From CBDCGW01 sp964430745 (GTDB lineage: Bacteria; Acidobacteriota; UBA890): 22,991 nt of DNA. Where the stretch lies: assembly GCA_964430745.1 (NCBI GenBank), contig CAYSHI010000056.1, positions 1 through 22,991 of the forward strand. Reading direction: 5' to 3'. The notes below the pieces were generated by a model, which was not told where the DNA came from, searched no databases, and saw only the letters and a program-made list of their open reading frames with translations. The position numbers were made by a program, and so were the translations under genes. Below are positions 6,457 to 14,367 of this stretch, piece after piece. The stretch's first letter is position 1. The number at the start of each line of letters is the position of its first letter.

Positions 6457-9099
6457 CTAGGGCCGACGGTCTGCCGCCGGCAAGCTCAGCACGTTGGCGA
6501 ACAACTTGTAGGCGTCTGCGACGCCCTCGGGTAGCTGTCGGAAGAAGCCGAGGCCGACGTACAGCCAGCGGCCGTCGCCGTACCTTGTCTCGACCAACGC
6601 TCCCCGTTTTTCGCCGGCGTTGTACTCCCAGGGATCTTCGGAAGCGATCAGGTCGACGTAGCGACTGTCCTTCTCACCGAGGAAGTAGAGCCCGCGTTCC
6701 TGTACCCAGCCGCTCCAGTCGTCCTCCGTGATCCGGTTCGGGTAGGTGAACAGCGGATGGGCGGGTTCGAGGATGCGGATCGGGGCCTCTTCGACGGTGA
6801 CCCGGTTACGGGAGACCAGCGCCGGATACGGACCCCATTGCGCATCGTTGAATTCGAACTTGTTGTACTGCACCACCATGGTGCCGCCGGCTTCGACGTA
6901 CTCCAGGAGGCGCCAATTGTAGGCCCTGAGATCTTCCCGGGTGAGGTAGGCGCGCGTCCCCGTCATGATCATGTCGAAGCGGGACAGATCCCCGCCGGCC
7001 AGGTCGTCTTCGTCGAGCATCTCGACGTCCGCGCCCAGCAGGCGGGCGGCTTCGGCGACATCGTCGCCGCCGCCCATGATGTAGCCGACCGTGACCGGTG
7101 CCACCTCGATGTCGAGAGCCTGAACCTTCGCCCGTGCCGGATGGAACAGGTAGCGGGTTTCAACGTGGTGATAGGCGATGGTCTCGTAGCCCTCTCGATA
7201 CTCCCGGTCGCCAATCATCGCAACGGCCGCGACCTCATAGGACCCCGGCGCCACAGAGGCGGGGGGCTGGAGCTCGAACCTCACCGTCGCAGCTTCGTTC
7301 TCCCTCTGAAAGCTGAGTTGGGCCTCGGCCGGACTCGTGGTCCAACCTTGCGGAACCTCGAGGCGCAATGTTCCTCCGGCGGCCTCCCGTCCCTTGTAGA
7401 GAACGTCCACGGCGACCGTCCGCGATCGGTTCTCGGACCGTAACGGAAATACGACGTTCTGGGGCGAGAGCATCAGCGAAACGGCCGGCAATACCGACAC
7501 CTCTTTTTGCTTCTCGGTGCCGACCCAGGGTCCCCCGTACCGGTGTTCGACGGTCCTTTCGAGTACCGCTTCGACGTCTCCCGAACGAAAGTTGATGCGC
7601 GCCCGGACCACGGGAGGGCTGAACGGCAAGCCGAAGTGCTCCGGCTCGAGGATGTCGAAGCGATCGACCGCGTAGTTTCTCTGCCAGTAAGGTCGGGAGT
7701 ATTCGGCGTCGGCGGCGACACCGGTCACGAACGAGACGCGCAGGGTGTCGTCCATCTGCAGCTGCGCCGATGCCGCGTCGCGTGTCTCGGCGCTCCAGCC
7801 GCGGGGAACGACGAGCTCGACGCCGGTGACGTCGACTGCTTCCGGGCTGCGGTTCGCGACCCGGACGTCGACGGAAAAGCTGCTTCCGGGCACCACCTCG
7901 CCGCTGTCGGCGACGGGATCGACGGCGATCCCGTGGGCCAGGACAATTGCTTCGATGAACTGCTCCTCCTTGGTCGCCAGCCGGTGCTCGAGCTCGTAGC
8001 GCGCGCCCTCGGAAAGCGCGCTGGAAGAGACTTCTTGGCGCAGGTGGCGCGCGGTGAGGAGACCGGCGCGTAGCGGCGGGAGGGTTTCCCAGGGCGCCAG
8101 CGCGTCGTAGGCGCCGACGGCGGCCTCAACGTGCCCTTTCAGATCATCGACGCCGGTGACCACGAACCCCGCGGCCTCTTCGTCAGCAACGAAGTCCTTG
8201 AGGCGATCGAGGCCGATCTCGACCCCGTCGAGTAGATCCTGCTCTCCTGGCGCGAGCTGGATCGCAGAGTCGGCCAGCACCCAGTTCGAAAAGCGCTCGC
8301 CGGGGAAGGCACGAAGCTGCGACATCGATTGGCAGCGATGGTTGCTGCGTCCCAGGATCCCGAGCTCGTTGTACGACATCCCGAGCAGCGGGTCGTAGAC
8401 GCCGGTATCCATGGTCACCGCACTGCCCGAACGCGCTTCGGATCCGGTAACGCCGCCCATCGACGCCCGATGATAGAGCTTGAGAGGCTGCCACGGCCTG
8501 AGTCCTTCGGCGATCTGCTCCGGGAATCGTCCGGGATCAGCGGCGGCACGGAAGGCCAACGCCGTGAGGCGGCCGGTGGTCTGGTGATGCTGCCCGCCGC
8601 CGGCACCTCCCGTGGGGAGGGCTACGATCACGTCGGGACGGACGGTACGGATGATGCGGACGATGTCGGCGAGGATCTCCTCTTCTCCCCACTTCTCCAG
8701 TGTTTCCTCGACGCTGAACGAGTAACCGAACTCGAAGGCGCTGGTGAAATACTGCTCCGCGGCATCCTGCCTGTGCATGGCCATGAGCTCGCCGGTGCGC
8801 AGAATTCCGATCGCCTGAAAGATCTCCGGGCCGATCTCGTTCTGCCCCCCGTCCCCTCGGGTTACGGTGAGCAACGCCGTCCTCAAACCCCGTCCGCGAC
8901 TCATCATCACGAGGAGGCCGTTGTCCTCATCGTCGGGGTGCGCGGTCGTATGCATGAACGTGGCCGCTGAACCGAGCTGGCGCAGCGCCAACGCGAGACC
9001 GACGGAGCCCTGGTCCTGGGGAACGGGTGAGAGCTGGGCTTGTGCCAGGGCGGCCGCGAGCACCAATGCCATCGAGAGAACGGACACGAGACGTTTCAT
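6457..9099 (-). CDS. Secreted PIG-L (LmbE) family deacetylase with NEW3-like and C-terminal ThuA-like regions
   Basis: Exported 880-residue enzyme expected to hydrolyse an N-acetyl group from an amino sugar or related compound with Zn. SD GGGAG lies 7 nt before ATG 9099. Signal peptide: residues 1-21 (ALAQAQ). The PIG-L domain (about 45-290) has the zinc motif AHPDDE (53-58), TRGDGGQNE (80-88), RTGE (101-104) and a second His site GQHHQTTGR (169-177). Residues about 390-640 are two Ig-like beta regions with VPRGW/VPQGW phrases, as in NEW3-type domains. Residues about 665-875 (GYIMGGGDDVAEAARLLGAD early, YVEAGGTMVVQYN later) look like a glutamine-amidotransferase/ThuA-type Rossmann domain without an obvious catalytic Cys. 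It is divergent from the 52-residue membrane gene and symporter, which suggests linked use. The substrate is not evident. Confidence 0.87.
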   Translation of the reverse strand: MKRLVSVLSMALVLAAALAQAQLSPVPQDQGSVGLALALRQLGSAATFMHTTAHPDDEDNGLLVMMSRGRGLRTALLTVTRGDGGQNEIGPEIFQAIGILRTGELMAMHRQDAAEQYFTSAFEFGYSFSVEETLEKWGEEEILADIVRIIRTVRPDVIVALPTGGAGGGQHHQTTGRLTALAFRAAADPGRFPEQIAEGLRPWQPLKLYHRASMGGVTGSEARSGSAVTMDTGVYDPLLGMSYNELGILGRSNHRCQSMSQLRAFPGERFSNWVLADSAIQLAPGEQDLLDGVEIGLDRLKDFVADEEAAGFVVTGVDDLKGHVEAAVGAYDALAPWETLPPLRAGLLTARHLRQEVSSSALSEGARYELEHRLATKEEQFIEAIVLAHGIAVDPVADSGEVVPGSSFSVDVRVANRSPEAVDVTGVELVVPRGWSAETRDAASAQLQMDDTLRVSFVTGVAADAEYSRPYWQRNYAVDRFDILEPEHFGLPFSPPVVRARINFRSGDVEAVLERTVEHRYGGPWVGTEKQKEVSVLPAVSLMLSPQNVVFPLRSENRSRTVAVDVLYKGREAAGGTLRLEVPQGWTTSPAEAQLSFQRENEAATVRFELQPPASVAPGSYEVAAVAMIGDREYREGYETIAYHHVETRYLFHPARAKVQALDIEVAPVTVGYIMGGGDDVAEAARLLGADVEMLDEDDLAGGDLSRFDMIMTGTRAYLTREDLRAYNWRLLEYVEAGGTMVVQYNKFEFNDAQWGPYPALVSRNRVTVEEAPIRILEPAHPLFTYPNRITEDDWSGWVQERGLYFLGEKDSRYVDLIASEDPWEYNAGEKRGALVETRYGDGRWLYVGLGFFRQLPEGVADAYKLFANVLSLPAADRRP

Positions 9100-9119
9100 G
9101 GCGACACTCCCTTGAACGA

Positions 9120-9136
9120 GGCGGTTATAATCCGCC
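9120..9136. promoter_or_regulatory. TATAAT box inside a short inverted repeat, divergent intergenic region
   Basis: The 98-bp gap between the PIG-L gene and the 52-residue membrane gene contains GGCGG-TTATAAT-CCGCC. The centre carries a perfect TATAAT (9126-9131, plus) and reads TATAAC on the minus strand. The inverted GGCGG/CCGCC arms could be an operator overlapping a -10 element. I found no good -35 at 16-18 bp on either strand, so its role and direction are uncertain. Confidence 0.35.
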
Positions 9137-9197
9137 AGACTGAGGCATGCAGTTTTCGCTTTGACGACGCGGGCGTCTCGAAACGGGGAGTCGACCG

Positions 9198-9356
9198 ATG
9201 CAAGCCAATTCGGGATCGCAACCGAAGAGCCTCCGAGACATCGAGGAACCCCCTCCCGTGCTGGGTACGTGGAGGCGCGTATACACCGTCGTGATCGTCA
9301 ATACGCTATTAGTCTACCTTGCCCTCTTGTTTTTCTCCGCCGTCGCGGCCGGCTAG
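9198..9356 (+). CDS. Small membrane protein (52 residues) coupled to the symporter
   Basis: A short gene with strong start signals: GGGGAG (9185-9190) lies 7 nt before ATG 9198. The product has a polar, Pro-rich N-terminus (MQANSGSQPKSLRDIEEPPP), then GTWRRVYTVV and one hydrophobic helix (about residues 28-51, YTVVIVNTLLVYLALLFFSA). Two Arg residues precede the helix, so the N-terminus probably stays in the cytoplasm. Its stop (9354-9356) is 3 nt before the symporter's GTG start, so the two are almost certainly co-translated. Such small proteins beside SSS-type transporters can act as accessory subunits. That role here is inference from position. Confidence 0.75.
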   Translation: MQANSGSQPKSLRDIEEPPPVLGTWRRVYTVVIVNTLLVYLALLFFSAVAAG

Positions 9357-9359
9357 CTC

Positions 9360-11081
9360 GTGCATCCGATCGACTGGCTGGTCGTCGCAGGCTACCTGGC
9401 GTTCATCGTCACCGTCGGGTTCGTAGCCGGCCGCGGTAACAAGCAGATCGAGGACTACTTCCTCGCCAAGCGCTCGATGCCGTGGTGGGTGATCGGGCTC
9501 TCCGTGATGGCCACACAGGCAAGCGCCATCACCCTCGTGGGCACGACGGGACAGGCCTACGTCGACGGGATGCGGTTCATCCAGATATACCTCGCCCTCC
9601 CAATCGCCATGGTCATCCTGTGCGTCACGCTCGTCCCGTTCTTCTATCGAGCGCGCGTCTATACGGCGTACGAGTACCTCGAAAACCGCTTCGACGGCAA
9701 GACGCGCAGCTTGACGAGCTTCCTGTTCCTTCTGTCTCGCGCGCTGGCCGACGCGGTGGTCATCTACGCGCCGTCGGTGGTGCTGTCGATCGTCTTCGGT
9801 CTCGACGAGACGACAACGATTCTCGCCATCGGCCTCGGTGCAACGGTGTATACCGCCTTCGGCGGCATGCGGGCGGTGATGTGGACGGAGTTCTTCCAGA
9901 TGCAGATCATCATGGTCGGCATCTTGGTGTGCCTCGCCGTCGTCCTGTTCGACCTCCCCGAGGGCGTCTCGCTCAGCGACGCGATCACCATTGCGGGCTC
10001 CACGGGCCGGCTCGAGACGATCGACTTCAACCCCGATCCTCGCGTCACCTATACCTTCTGGTCAGGCATGCTCGGCGGTTTGTTCCTGATGCTTTCTTAT
10101 TTCGGTTGCGACCAGAGCCAGGTGCAGAGATACCTGACGGCGAAATCGCTGACCGCCAGCCGTCTTTCCCTGCTGTTCACGGCGGTCGTCAAGATCCCGA
10201 TGCAGTTCGTGATCTTGCTGACCGGGGCGATGCTCTTCGTCTTCTACCAGTTCGAGAAGCCGCCCGTGGTCTTCAACCCGGTGCAGCTCGAGCGCGCACA
10301 GGAAAGCTTGCGGGCCGGGGAGTTTCAAGAGATCGAGCGCGCCTACGACGCAGCGTTCGCCGAGCGCCGGGAGGTCGCACTCGCCTGGGCGGAGAGCATG
10401 GACGCCGATCAGACGATCGACGAAGATGCCGCCGCTCAGTTGGAGGCCTCCTTCCACGCGGCAGACGAGCGCATGTCCGCGGCGCGGGAGCAGGCGGGCG
10501 CCTTGATCAGCGAGGTCGAGGGCCAGCCCTTCAACGATACGAACTACATCTTTCCGATGTTTGTGCTGAGCCAGCTTCCGCCCGGCGTCGTGGGGCTGAT
10601 CCTCGTCGCTATCCTCGCCGCGGCGATGTCGACCGTCGAGTCGGAGCTCAACTCCTTGTCGACGGCTACCGTCGTGGACTTCTACCGTCGTTACGTGAAG
10701 AGGTCCGCCTCCGACGCCCACTACTTGATCGTGAGCCGGGCCTCGACGGTCCTTTGGGGTGGCTTCGCGACCTTCGGTGCCCTCTACATGGGACGTCTCG
10801 GCTCCGCTATCGAGGCGGTGAACCGCATCGGCTCGTTCTTCTACGGTCCGATCCTCGGTGTCTTCGTGCTCGCGGTGGCGGTCCGGCGCGCCAACGGGCG
10901 CGGCGCCTTTGCGGGGCTCATCGCCGGGATCGTCTCGGTTTGGCTGACGGCCGAGCTCAGCAGCATTTCCTACCTGTACTACAACCTCGTCGGCTGCTTG
11001 GCGACGGTTGCGATCGGCTACCTGATCAGCCTGACCGCGCCCGCACCGCCTGAGCCGATACTCGTGGGGGATGCAGGGTAG
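9360..11081 (+). CDS. Sodium:solute symporter (SSS family)
   Basis: Inner-membrane Na+-driven symporter of 573 residues. The first helix is IDWLVVAGYLAFIVTVGFVAG. Then come EDYFLAKRSMPWWVIGLSVM and ATQASAITLVG (TM1/2, substrate side), YFGCDQSQVQRYLTAKS (247-263) and AAAMSTVESELNSLSTATVV (420-439, the Na2-site helix), all family hallmarks. Between two helices there is a soluble, charged, Ala/Glu-rich segment (about 298-392) that looks helical or coiled-coil. The start is GTG 9360, 3 nt after the small gene's stop, without an independent SD. Translation therefore probably depends on coupling. The substrate (sugar, amino acid, other) cannot be set. The neighbouring PIG-L deacetylase and the SIS enzyme further on suggest a sugar derivative. 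Confidence 0.92.
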   Translation: MHPIDWLVVAGYLAFIVTVGFVAGRGNKQIEDYFLAKRSMPWWVIGLSVMATQASAITLVGTTGQAYVDGMRFIQIYLALPIAMVILCVTLVPFFYRARVYTAYEYLENRFDGKTRSLTSFLFLLSRALADAVVIYAPSVVLSIVFGLDETTTILAIGLGATVYTAFGGMRAVMWTEFFQMQIIMVGILVCLAVVLFDLPEGVSLSDAITIAGSTGRLETIDFNPDPRVTYTFWSGMLGGLFLMLSYFGCDQSQVQRYLTAKSLTASRLSLLFTAVVKIPMQFVILLTGAMLFVFYQFEKPPVVFNPVQLERAQESLRAGEFQEIERAYDAAFAERREVALAWAESMDADQTIDEDAAAQLEASFHAADERMSAAREQAGALISEVEGQPFNDTNYIFPMFVLSQLPPGVVGLILVAILAAAMSTVESELNSLSTATVVDFYRRYVKRSASDAHYLIVSRASTVLWGGFATFGALYMGRLGSAIEAVNRIGSFFYGPILGVFVLAVAVRRANGRGAFAGLIAGIVSVWLTAELSSISYLYYNLVGCLATVAIGYLISLTAPAPPEPILVGDAG

Positions 11082-11112
11082 TCAGGTCCGTAACAGCACT
11101 GATGCCCGCCTC

Positions 11113-11142
11113 TTGACACAAGTGGACCTGCATGTCTGAATT
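11113..11142 (+). promoter_or_regulatory. Possible sigma-70 promoter before the TonB receptor leader
   Basis: A perfect TTGACA (11113-11118) is followed after about 17-18 bp by a weak -10 (TCTGAA/TGAATT, 11135-11142) with a TG just upstream (11133-11134). It lies 31 bp after the symporter stop, about 245 bp before the TonB receptor start and upstream of the strong terminator at 11268. The -35 is good and the -10 is poor. Confidence 0.3.
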
Positions 11143-11267
11143 AGTCGACAATTTGCGAGGCCACCGTTCCCCGTGAAAGGCACCGCGCAGGATGGATTTG
11201 TCCTTCATCTTCGGCGGCACGTTGCTCTCTCCGCCGCTGCGCACCCGTGCCCGCGGGTTTGCTTCGC

Positions 11268-11296
11268 GCGGACCCCATCGATGGGGTCCGCTTTTT
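11268..11296 (+). terminator. Rho-independent terminator (24-bp perfect palindrome plus T5)
   Basis: Positions 11268-11291 form a perfect 24-bp palindrome (GCGGACCCCATC and its reverse complement), followed at once by TTTTT (11292-11296). This gives a GC-rich stem of about 10 bp with a 4-nt loop, a classical intrinsic terminator. It lies 187 bp after the symporter stop and 91 bp before the TonB receptor ATG. It may end the symporter transcript, or act as an attenuator in a leader transcript started at 11113. Confidence 0.75.
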
Positions 11297-11386
11297 CGCT
11301 TCCCATGCCCACTCAGGGTCGGAATACCGCCTCCCGACCTGGCCGTCCTGCCCAACCGCCGGCATGCCCGGCATCCTGGAGGAGCC

Positions 11387-14251
11387 ATGAGAACCCCCAC
11401 GGGTCTCTTCGCGGTGATCTTGGTAGTTTTTCTCGCTGTGGCGCTCACGCCGAGCGACGTATTGGCTCAGGGGTCAGCCGTCAACGGTGCGATTGATGGA
11501 CGGGTACTCGACGCGAACGGCGGGGTGCTGCCCGGCGTGACGGTGACCCTGACCAACGTGGCCACGGGCGAATCTCGTGTCGTCGTCACGAACAGCGAGG
11601 GCCTCTATCGAGCCCCGCTGCTGCCTCTCGGCGGGTACACGATCGAGGCGCGGCTGGACGGCTTCAAGACGGCCTTGCGGGAGGGCATCGAGCTCACCGG
11701 CACGATGACCGCCACCATCGGTATCGAGTTGGAGGTCGGCGGTGTCGAGGAGACCGTGTTGGTGACCGCCGATACGCCTCTTGCCGAGCCCGCCAAGATG
11801 GAGCTCGGACGAGTCCTCGACCAGCGCGAGGTGCAGAACATCCCGCTGGTCTCGCGCAACCCCTTCAACTTCGCCCTTCTGCAGGCAAACGTCACCGGCT
11901 ACGAGAACGAGGAGTTCGGTGTTCCGCGCGTCAACGCCAACGGCACGCAGATGCGCAACAGCTACAACTTGGACGGCAACAGCAATACGCAGAAGGACCG
12001 GCCCGGCCTGCGCCTGCAGCCGATGTCCGAGATCTTCATCAAGGAGGTAAACCTCGTAACCAGCGGCTTCGCTCCCGAGTACGGCGGCACCACCGGGCTC
12101 GTCTACAACGCCGTGACTCCGTCCGGCACCAACGAGTTGCACGGCTCGGCCAGCTACCGGTTCCGGCGCCAGGGCATGTCGGCGCGACCGTTCTACCTCG
12201 CCGAGGCGGCTCCGAAGCCTGACACTCACGTCGACACCTTCAACGCCAGCGCTGGAGGACCCATCGTCAGCGACCGAGCGTTTTGGTATGGCGGCTACGA
12301 AAAGGTGAAGAGAGATCTCTCTGCCGATCGTGTCATCACGGTAGATCCGGTGGACGCGGCGAGGCTGGGGATCACCGACGCTCTCGGCGAGGGCGTCATT
12401 CCCGCGGCCGCGGATGCCGACTTCGTTATCGGCAAGGCCGACGTGCAGATCAGCCGCGATCACCGGCTCTCGGGTCGCTACACGCTGTTCCTGCAGAAGA
12501 TCGCCAACAACATCGGCGGCGGGTTGAACACTACCGAGCGGGCGCTCGACTTCGATGACCGGGCCGATAGCGTGGGAATCCAGCTCGTGTCGACCTTCGG
12601 TGGCAACCTCTACAACGAGGCGCGGTTCTCCTGGAGCAAGCGCGAGACCAACCGGGTCACCAACGAGTTGACCGGATCGCAGCCGCAAATCACGATCAAC
12701 GGCGTCGCCAACTTCGGCGGCGCCGACGGTAACGAGTTCGCGCAGACGATCTTCCAGTTCTCCGACAGCGCCAGCTATTTCCTCGGCAACCATTCCCTCA
12801 AGTTCGGGGGCAGCGTCGAGTACATCGACGATTCTCGCCGGAGCTCGGTGAACAGCTCGTATACGTTCGCCAATATCGACAACTACCTGGCGGCGCGCGA
12901 CGGGATTGTCCCCCGCGCGTACACGAACTTCCGCCAGCAGATCGGGGATCCGAATCTCGCCTTCAACTCCACCTTTCTCGGCCTCTTCGCGCAAGACGAC
13001 TGGATTGTGAATTCGCGGCTGATGGTGCTGTACGGGGTCCGCTACGACCTGTACCTCGTCCCCGAGGCGCGCCCCTTCGCGCCCAATCCGTTCTCGCAGG
13101 ACTTTCGTATCGACAAGAACAACCTGGCGCCGCGTATCGGCTTCTCCTACGACCTGCTAGACGACGGCCGGACGGTTCTCACCGGACATTTCGGGGTGAT
13201 GACAGACTTGCCCCATCTGCGCATCTACCGCGACGCCATCCAGCAGAACGGCGATCCGTTGTTCACCACCTTCAGCTTGAACCCGACGAGCGCCGGCGCG
13301 CCGACCTTCCCGAACAGCCTTCCTCCCGGGGCAGGGACGATTTCGTCGCCTTCGACGATCTTCGCGGTAGCGCCGGATTTCGCCAACAACTACTCGCTGC
13401 AAACGACGCTGCAGATACGGCACGAGGTGCGCACCAACTGGCTTCTCGAGGTGGCCTACGTCAACGCCCTCGGACGGAACCTGCCGACGCGCATCGACGT
13501 CAACCTGATCAACCCGATCCGCGAGCTCGCCGATGGTCGGCCGGTCTTCAGCACGACGGTCGACGAGACGACACGCGCCAATCCGGCGTTCAACCACGTG
13601 CAGCAATATGCGTCGATCGCCGAGTCTACGTACAACGCGATCACGTTCCGCGTCCGCAAACGATTCTCCAACGGCTTATCGTTCAACTCGTTCTACACGC
13701 TGGCGAAAGCCGAGGACAACGCGGTTCTGGGGCTGATCATCGGTAGCACCGATACGCAACACAGCGACCCCACCAACATCAACCGCGACAAGGGTCCGAC
13801 GCCGTTCGACGTGCGCCACTCGTTCATCACCAGTGGCGTATGGACACCGCTCAGGGATACGGTCATCGGCGACACGCAGATCGGGTTCGTCTTGAACTTC
13901 AACAGCGGGTTGCCGTTCACTATTCGTTCGAACCGGGACATCAACGGCGACGGCGTTTCCAATAACGATCGACCGGTCGGCATTACGCGTATGGCGCAGC
14001 ACTTGGGGTGGTACCAGCAGGTCGATCTGCGCTTCTCGCAGTTCGTTCCGATTCGAGGGGGAACGCGGGCCGAGATCTTCGGCGAGTTCACTAATCTGTT
14101 CAATACCGAGAACCGGCGGTCGGTGAGCTCGACGGTGGGCGTCGACGCGCAGGGCAACGCCATCGAACCAATCCCCGCAGACGACCTGTTTCGGGCAACG
14201 CGGGGTTATCTGGCGAGGCAGTTCCAGTTCGGCGTCAAGTTCCTTTTCTGA
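11387..14251 (+). CDS. TonB-dependent receptor, Oar-like, with carboxypeptidase-regulatory N-terminal domain
   Basis: Outer-membrane receptor of 954 residues for TonB-driven uptake. ATG 11387 is preceded by GGAGG (11378-11382) and starts a clear signal peptide (1-28, ending DVLAQ). The frame is open further upstream but crosses the terminator, so that part is not translated as this protein. Residues 34-118 are the CarboxypepD_reg beta-sandwich (DGRVLDANGGVLPGVTVTLT). A plug-like region follows (about 120-230, with VSRNPFNFALLQ and FGVPRVNANG). Then comes a long beta-barrel ending in the typical terminal Phe (FQFGVKFLF). This layout is common in Acidobacteriota, where such receptors are numerous and their ligands mostly unknown. 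No SusD-like partner is present. A strong terminator follows the stop. Confidence 0.92.
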   Translation: MRTPTGLFAVILVVFLAVALTPSDVLAQGSAVNGAIDGRVLDANGGVLPGVTVTLTNVATGESRVVVTNSEGLYRAPLLPLGGYTIEARLDGFKTALREGIELTGTMTATIGIELEVGGVEETVLVTADTPLAEPAKMELGRVLDQREVQNIPLVSRNPFNFALLQANVTGYENEEFGVPRVNANGTQMRNSYNLDGNSNTQKDRPGLRLQPMSEIFIKEVNLVTSGFAPEYGGTTGLVYNAVTPSGTNELHGSASYRFRRQGMSARPFYLAEAAPKPDTHVDTFNASAGGPIVSDRAFWYGGYEKVKRDLSADRVITVDPVDAARLGITDALGEGVIPAAADADFVIGKADVQISRDHRLSGRYTLFLQKIANNIGGGLNTTERALDFDDRADSVGIQLVSTFGGNLYNEARFSWSKRETNRVTNELTGSQPQITINGVANFGGADGNEFAQTIFQFSDSASYFLGNHSLKFGGSVEYIDDSRRSSVNSSYTFANIDNYLAARDGIVPRAYTNFRQQIGDPNLAFNSTFLGLFAQDDWIVNSRLMVLYGVRYDLYLVPEARPFAPNPFSQDFRIDKNNLAPRIGFSYDLLDDGRTVLTGHFGVMTDLPHLRIYRDAIQQNGDPLFTTFSLNPTSAGAPTFPNSLPPGAGTISSPSTIFAVAPDFANNYSLQTTLQIRHEVRTNWLLEVAYVNALGRNLPTRIDVNLINPIRELADGRPVFSTTVDETTRANPAFNHVQQYASIAESTYNAITFRVRKRFSNGLSFNSFYTLAKAEDNAVLGLIIGSTDTQHSDPTNINRDKGPTPFDVRHSFITSGVWTPLRDTVIGDTQIGFVLNFNSGLPFTIRSNRDINGDGVSNNDRPVGITRMAQHLGWYQQVDLRFSQFVPIRGGTRAEIFGEFTNLFNTENRRSVSSTVGVDAQGNAIEPIPADDLFRATRGYLARQFQFGVKFLF

Positions 14252-14284
14252 GCGCTAGCCAAACCAGCCTCGAAAGAACATAGG

Positions 14285-14326
14285 CGGGGGCCGGGCGACC
14301 ATCGGTTGCCCGGCCTCCGTTCTTTG
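14285..14326 (+). terminator. Intrinsic terminator after the TonB receptor
   Basis: GGCCGGGCGACC-ATC-GGTTGCCCGGCC (14289-14315) forms a 12-bp stem with one G-U pair and a 3-nt loop. It extends to about 16 bp (14285-14319) and is followed by TTCTTT (14320-14325). It sits 33 bp after the receptor stop and before the convergent lyase gene, so it would end receptor transcription. Confidence 0.75.
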
Positions 14327-14367
14327 CTCAGGGACGTCTCTCGGCATTCGGCGCGTCGGGACGCCAT

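Noticed and set aside
11192..11386. In-frame extension of the TonB receptor from an ATG at 11192
   Set aside because: It would translate through the terminator palindrome, and the signal peptide with SD is at 11387.
11474..12994. 506-residue minus-strand frame inside the TonB receptor gene
   Set aside because: It is a mirror frame of a GC-rich gene. The plus strand shows a complete receptor with signal peptide and terminal Phe.
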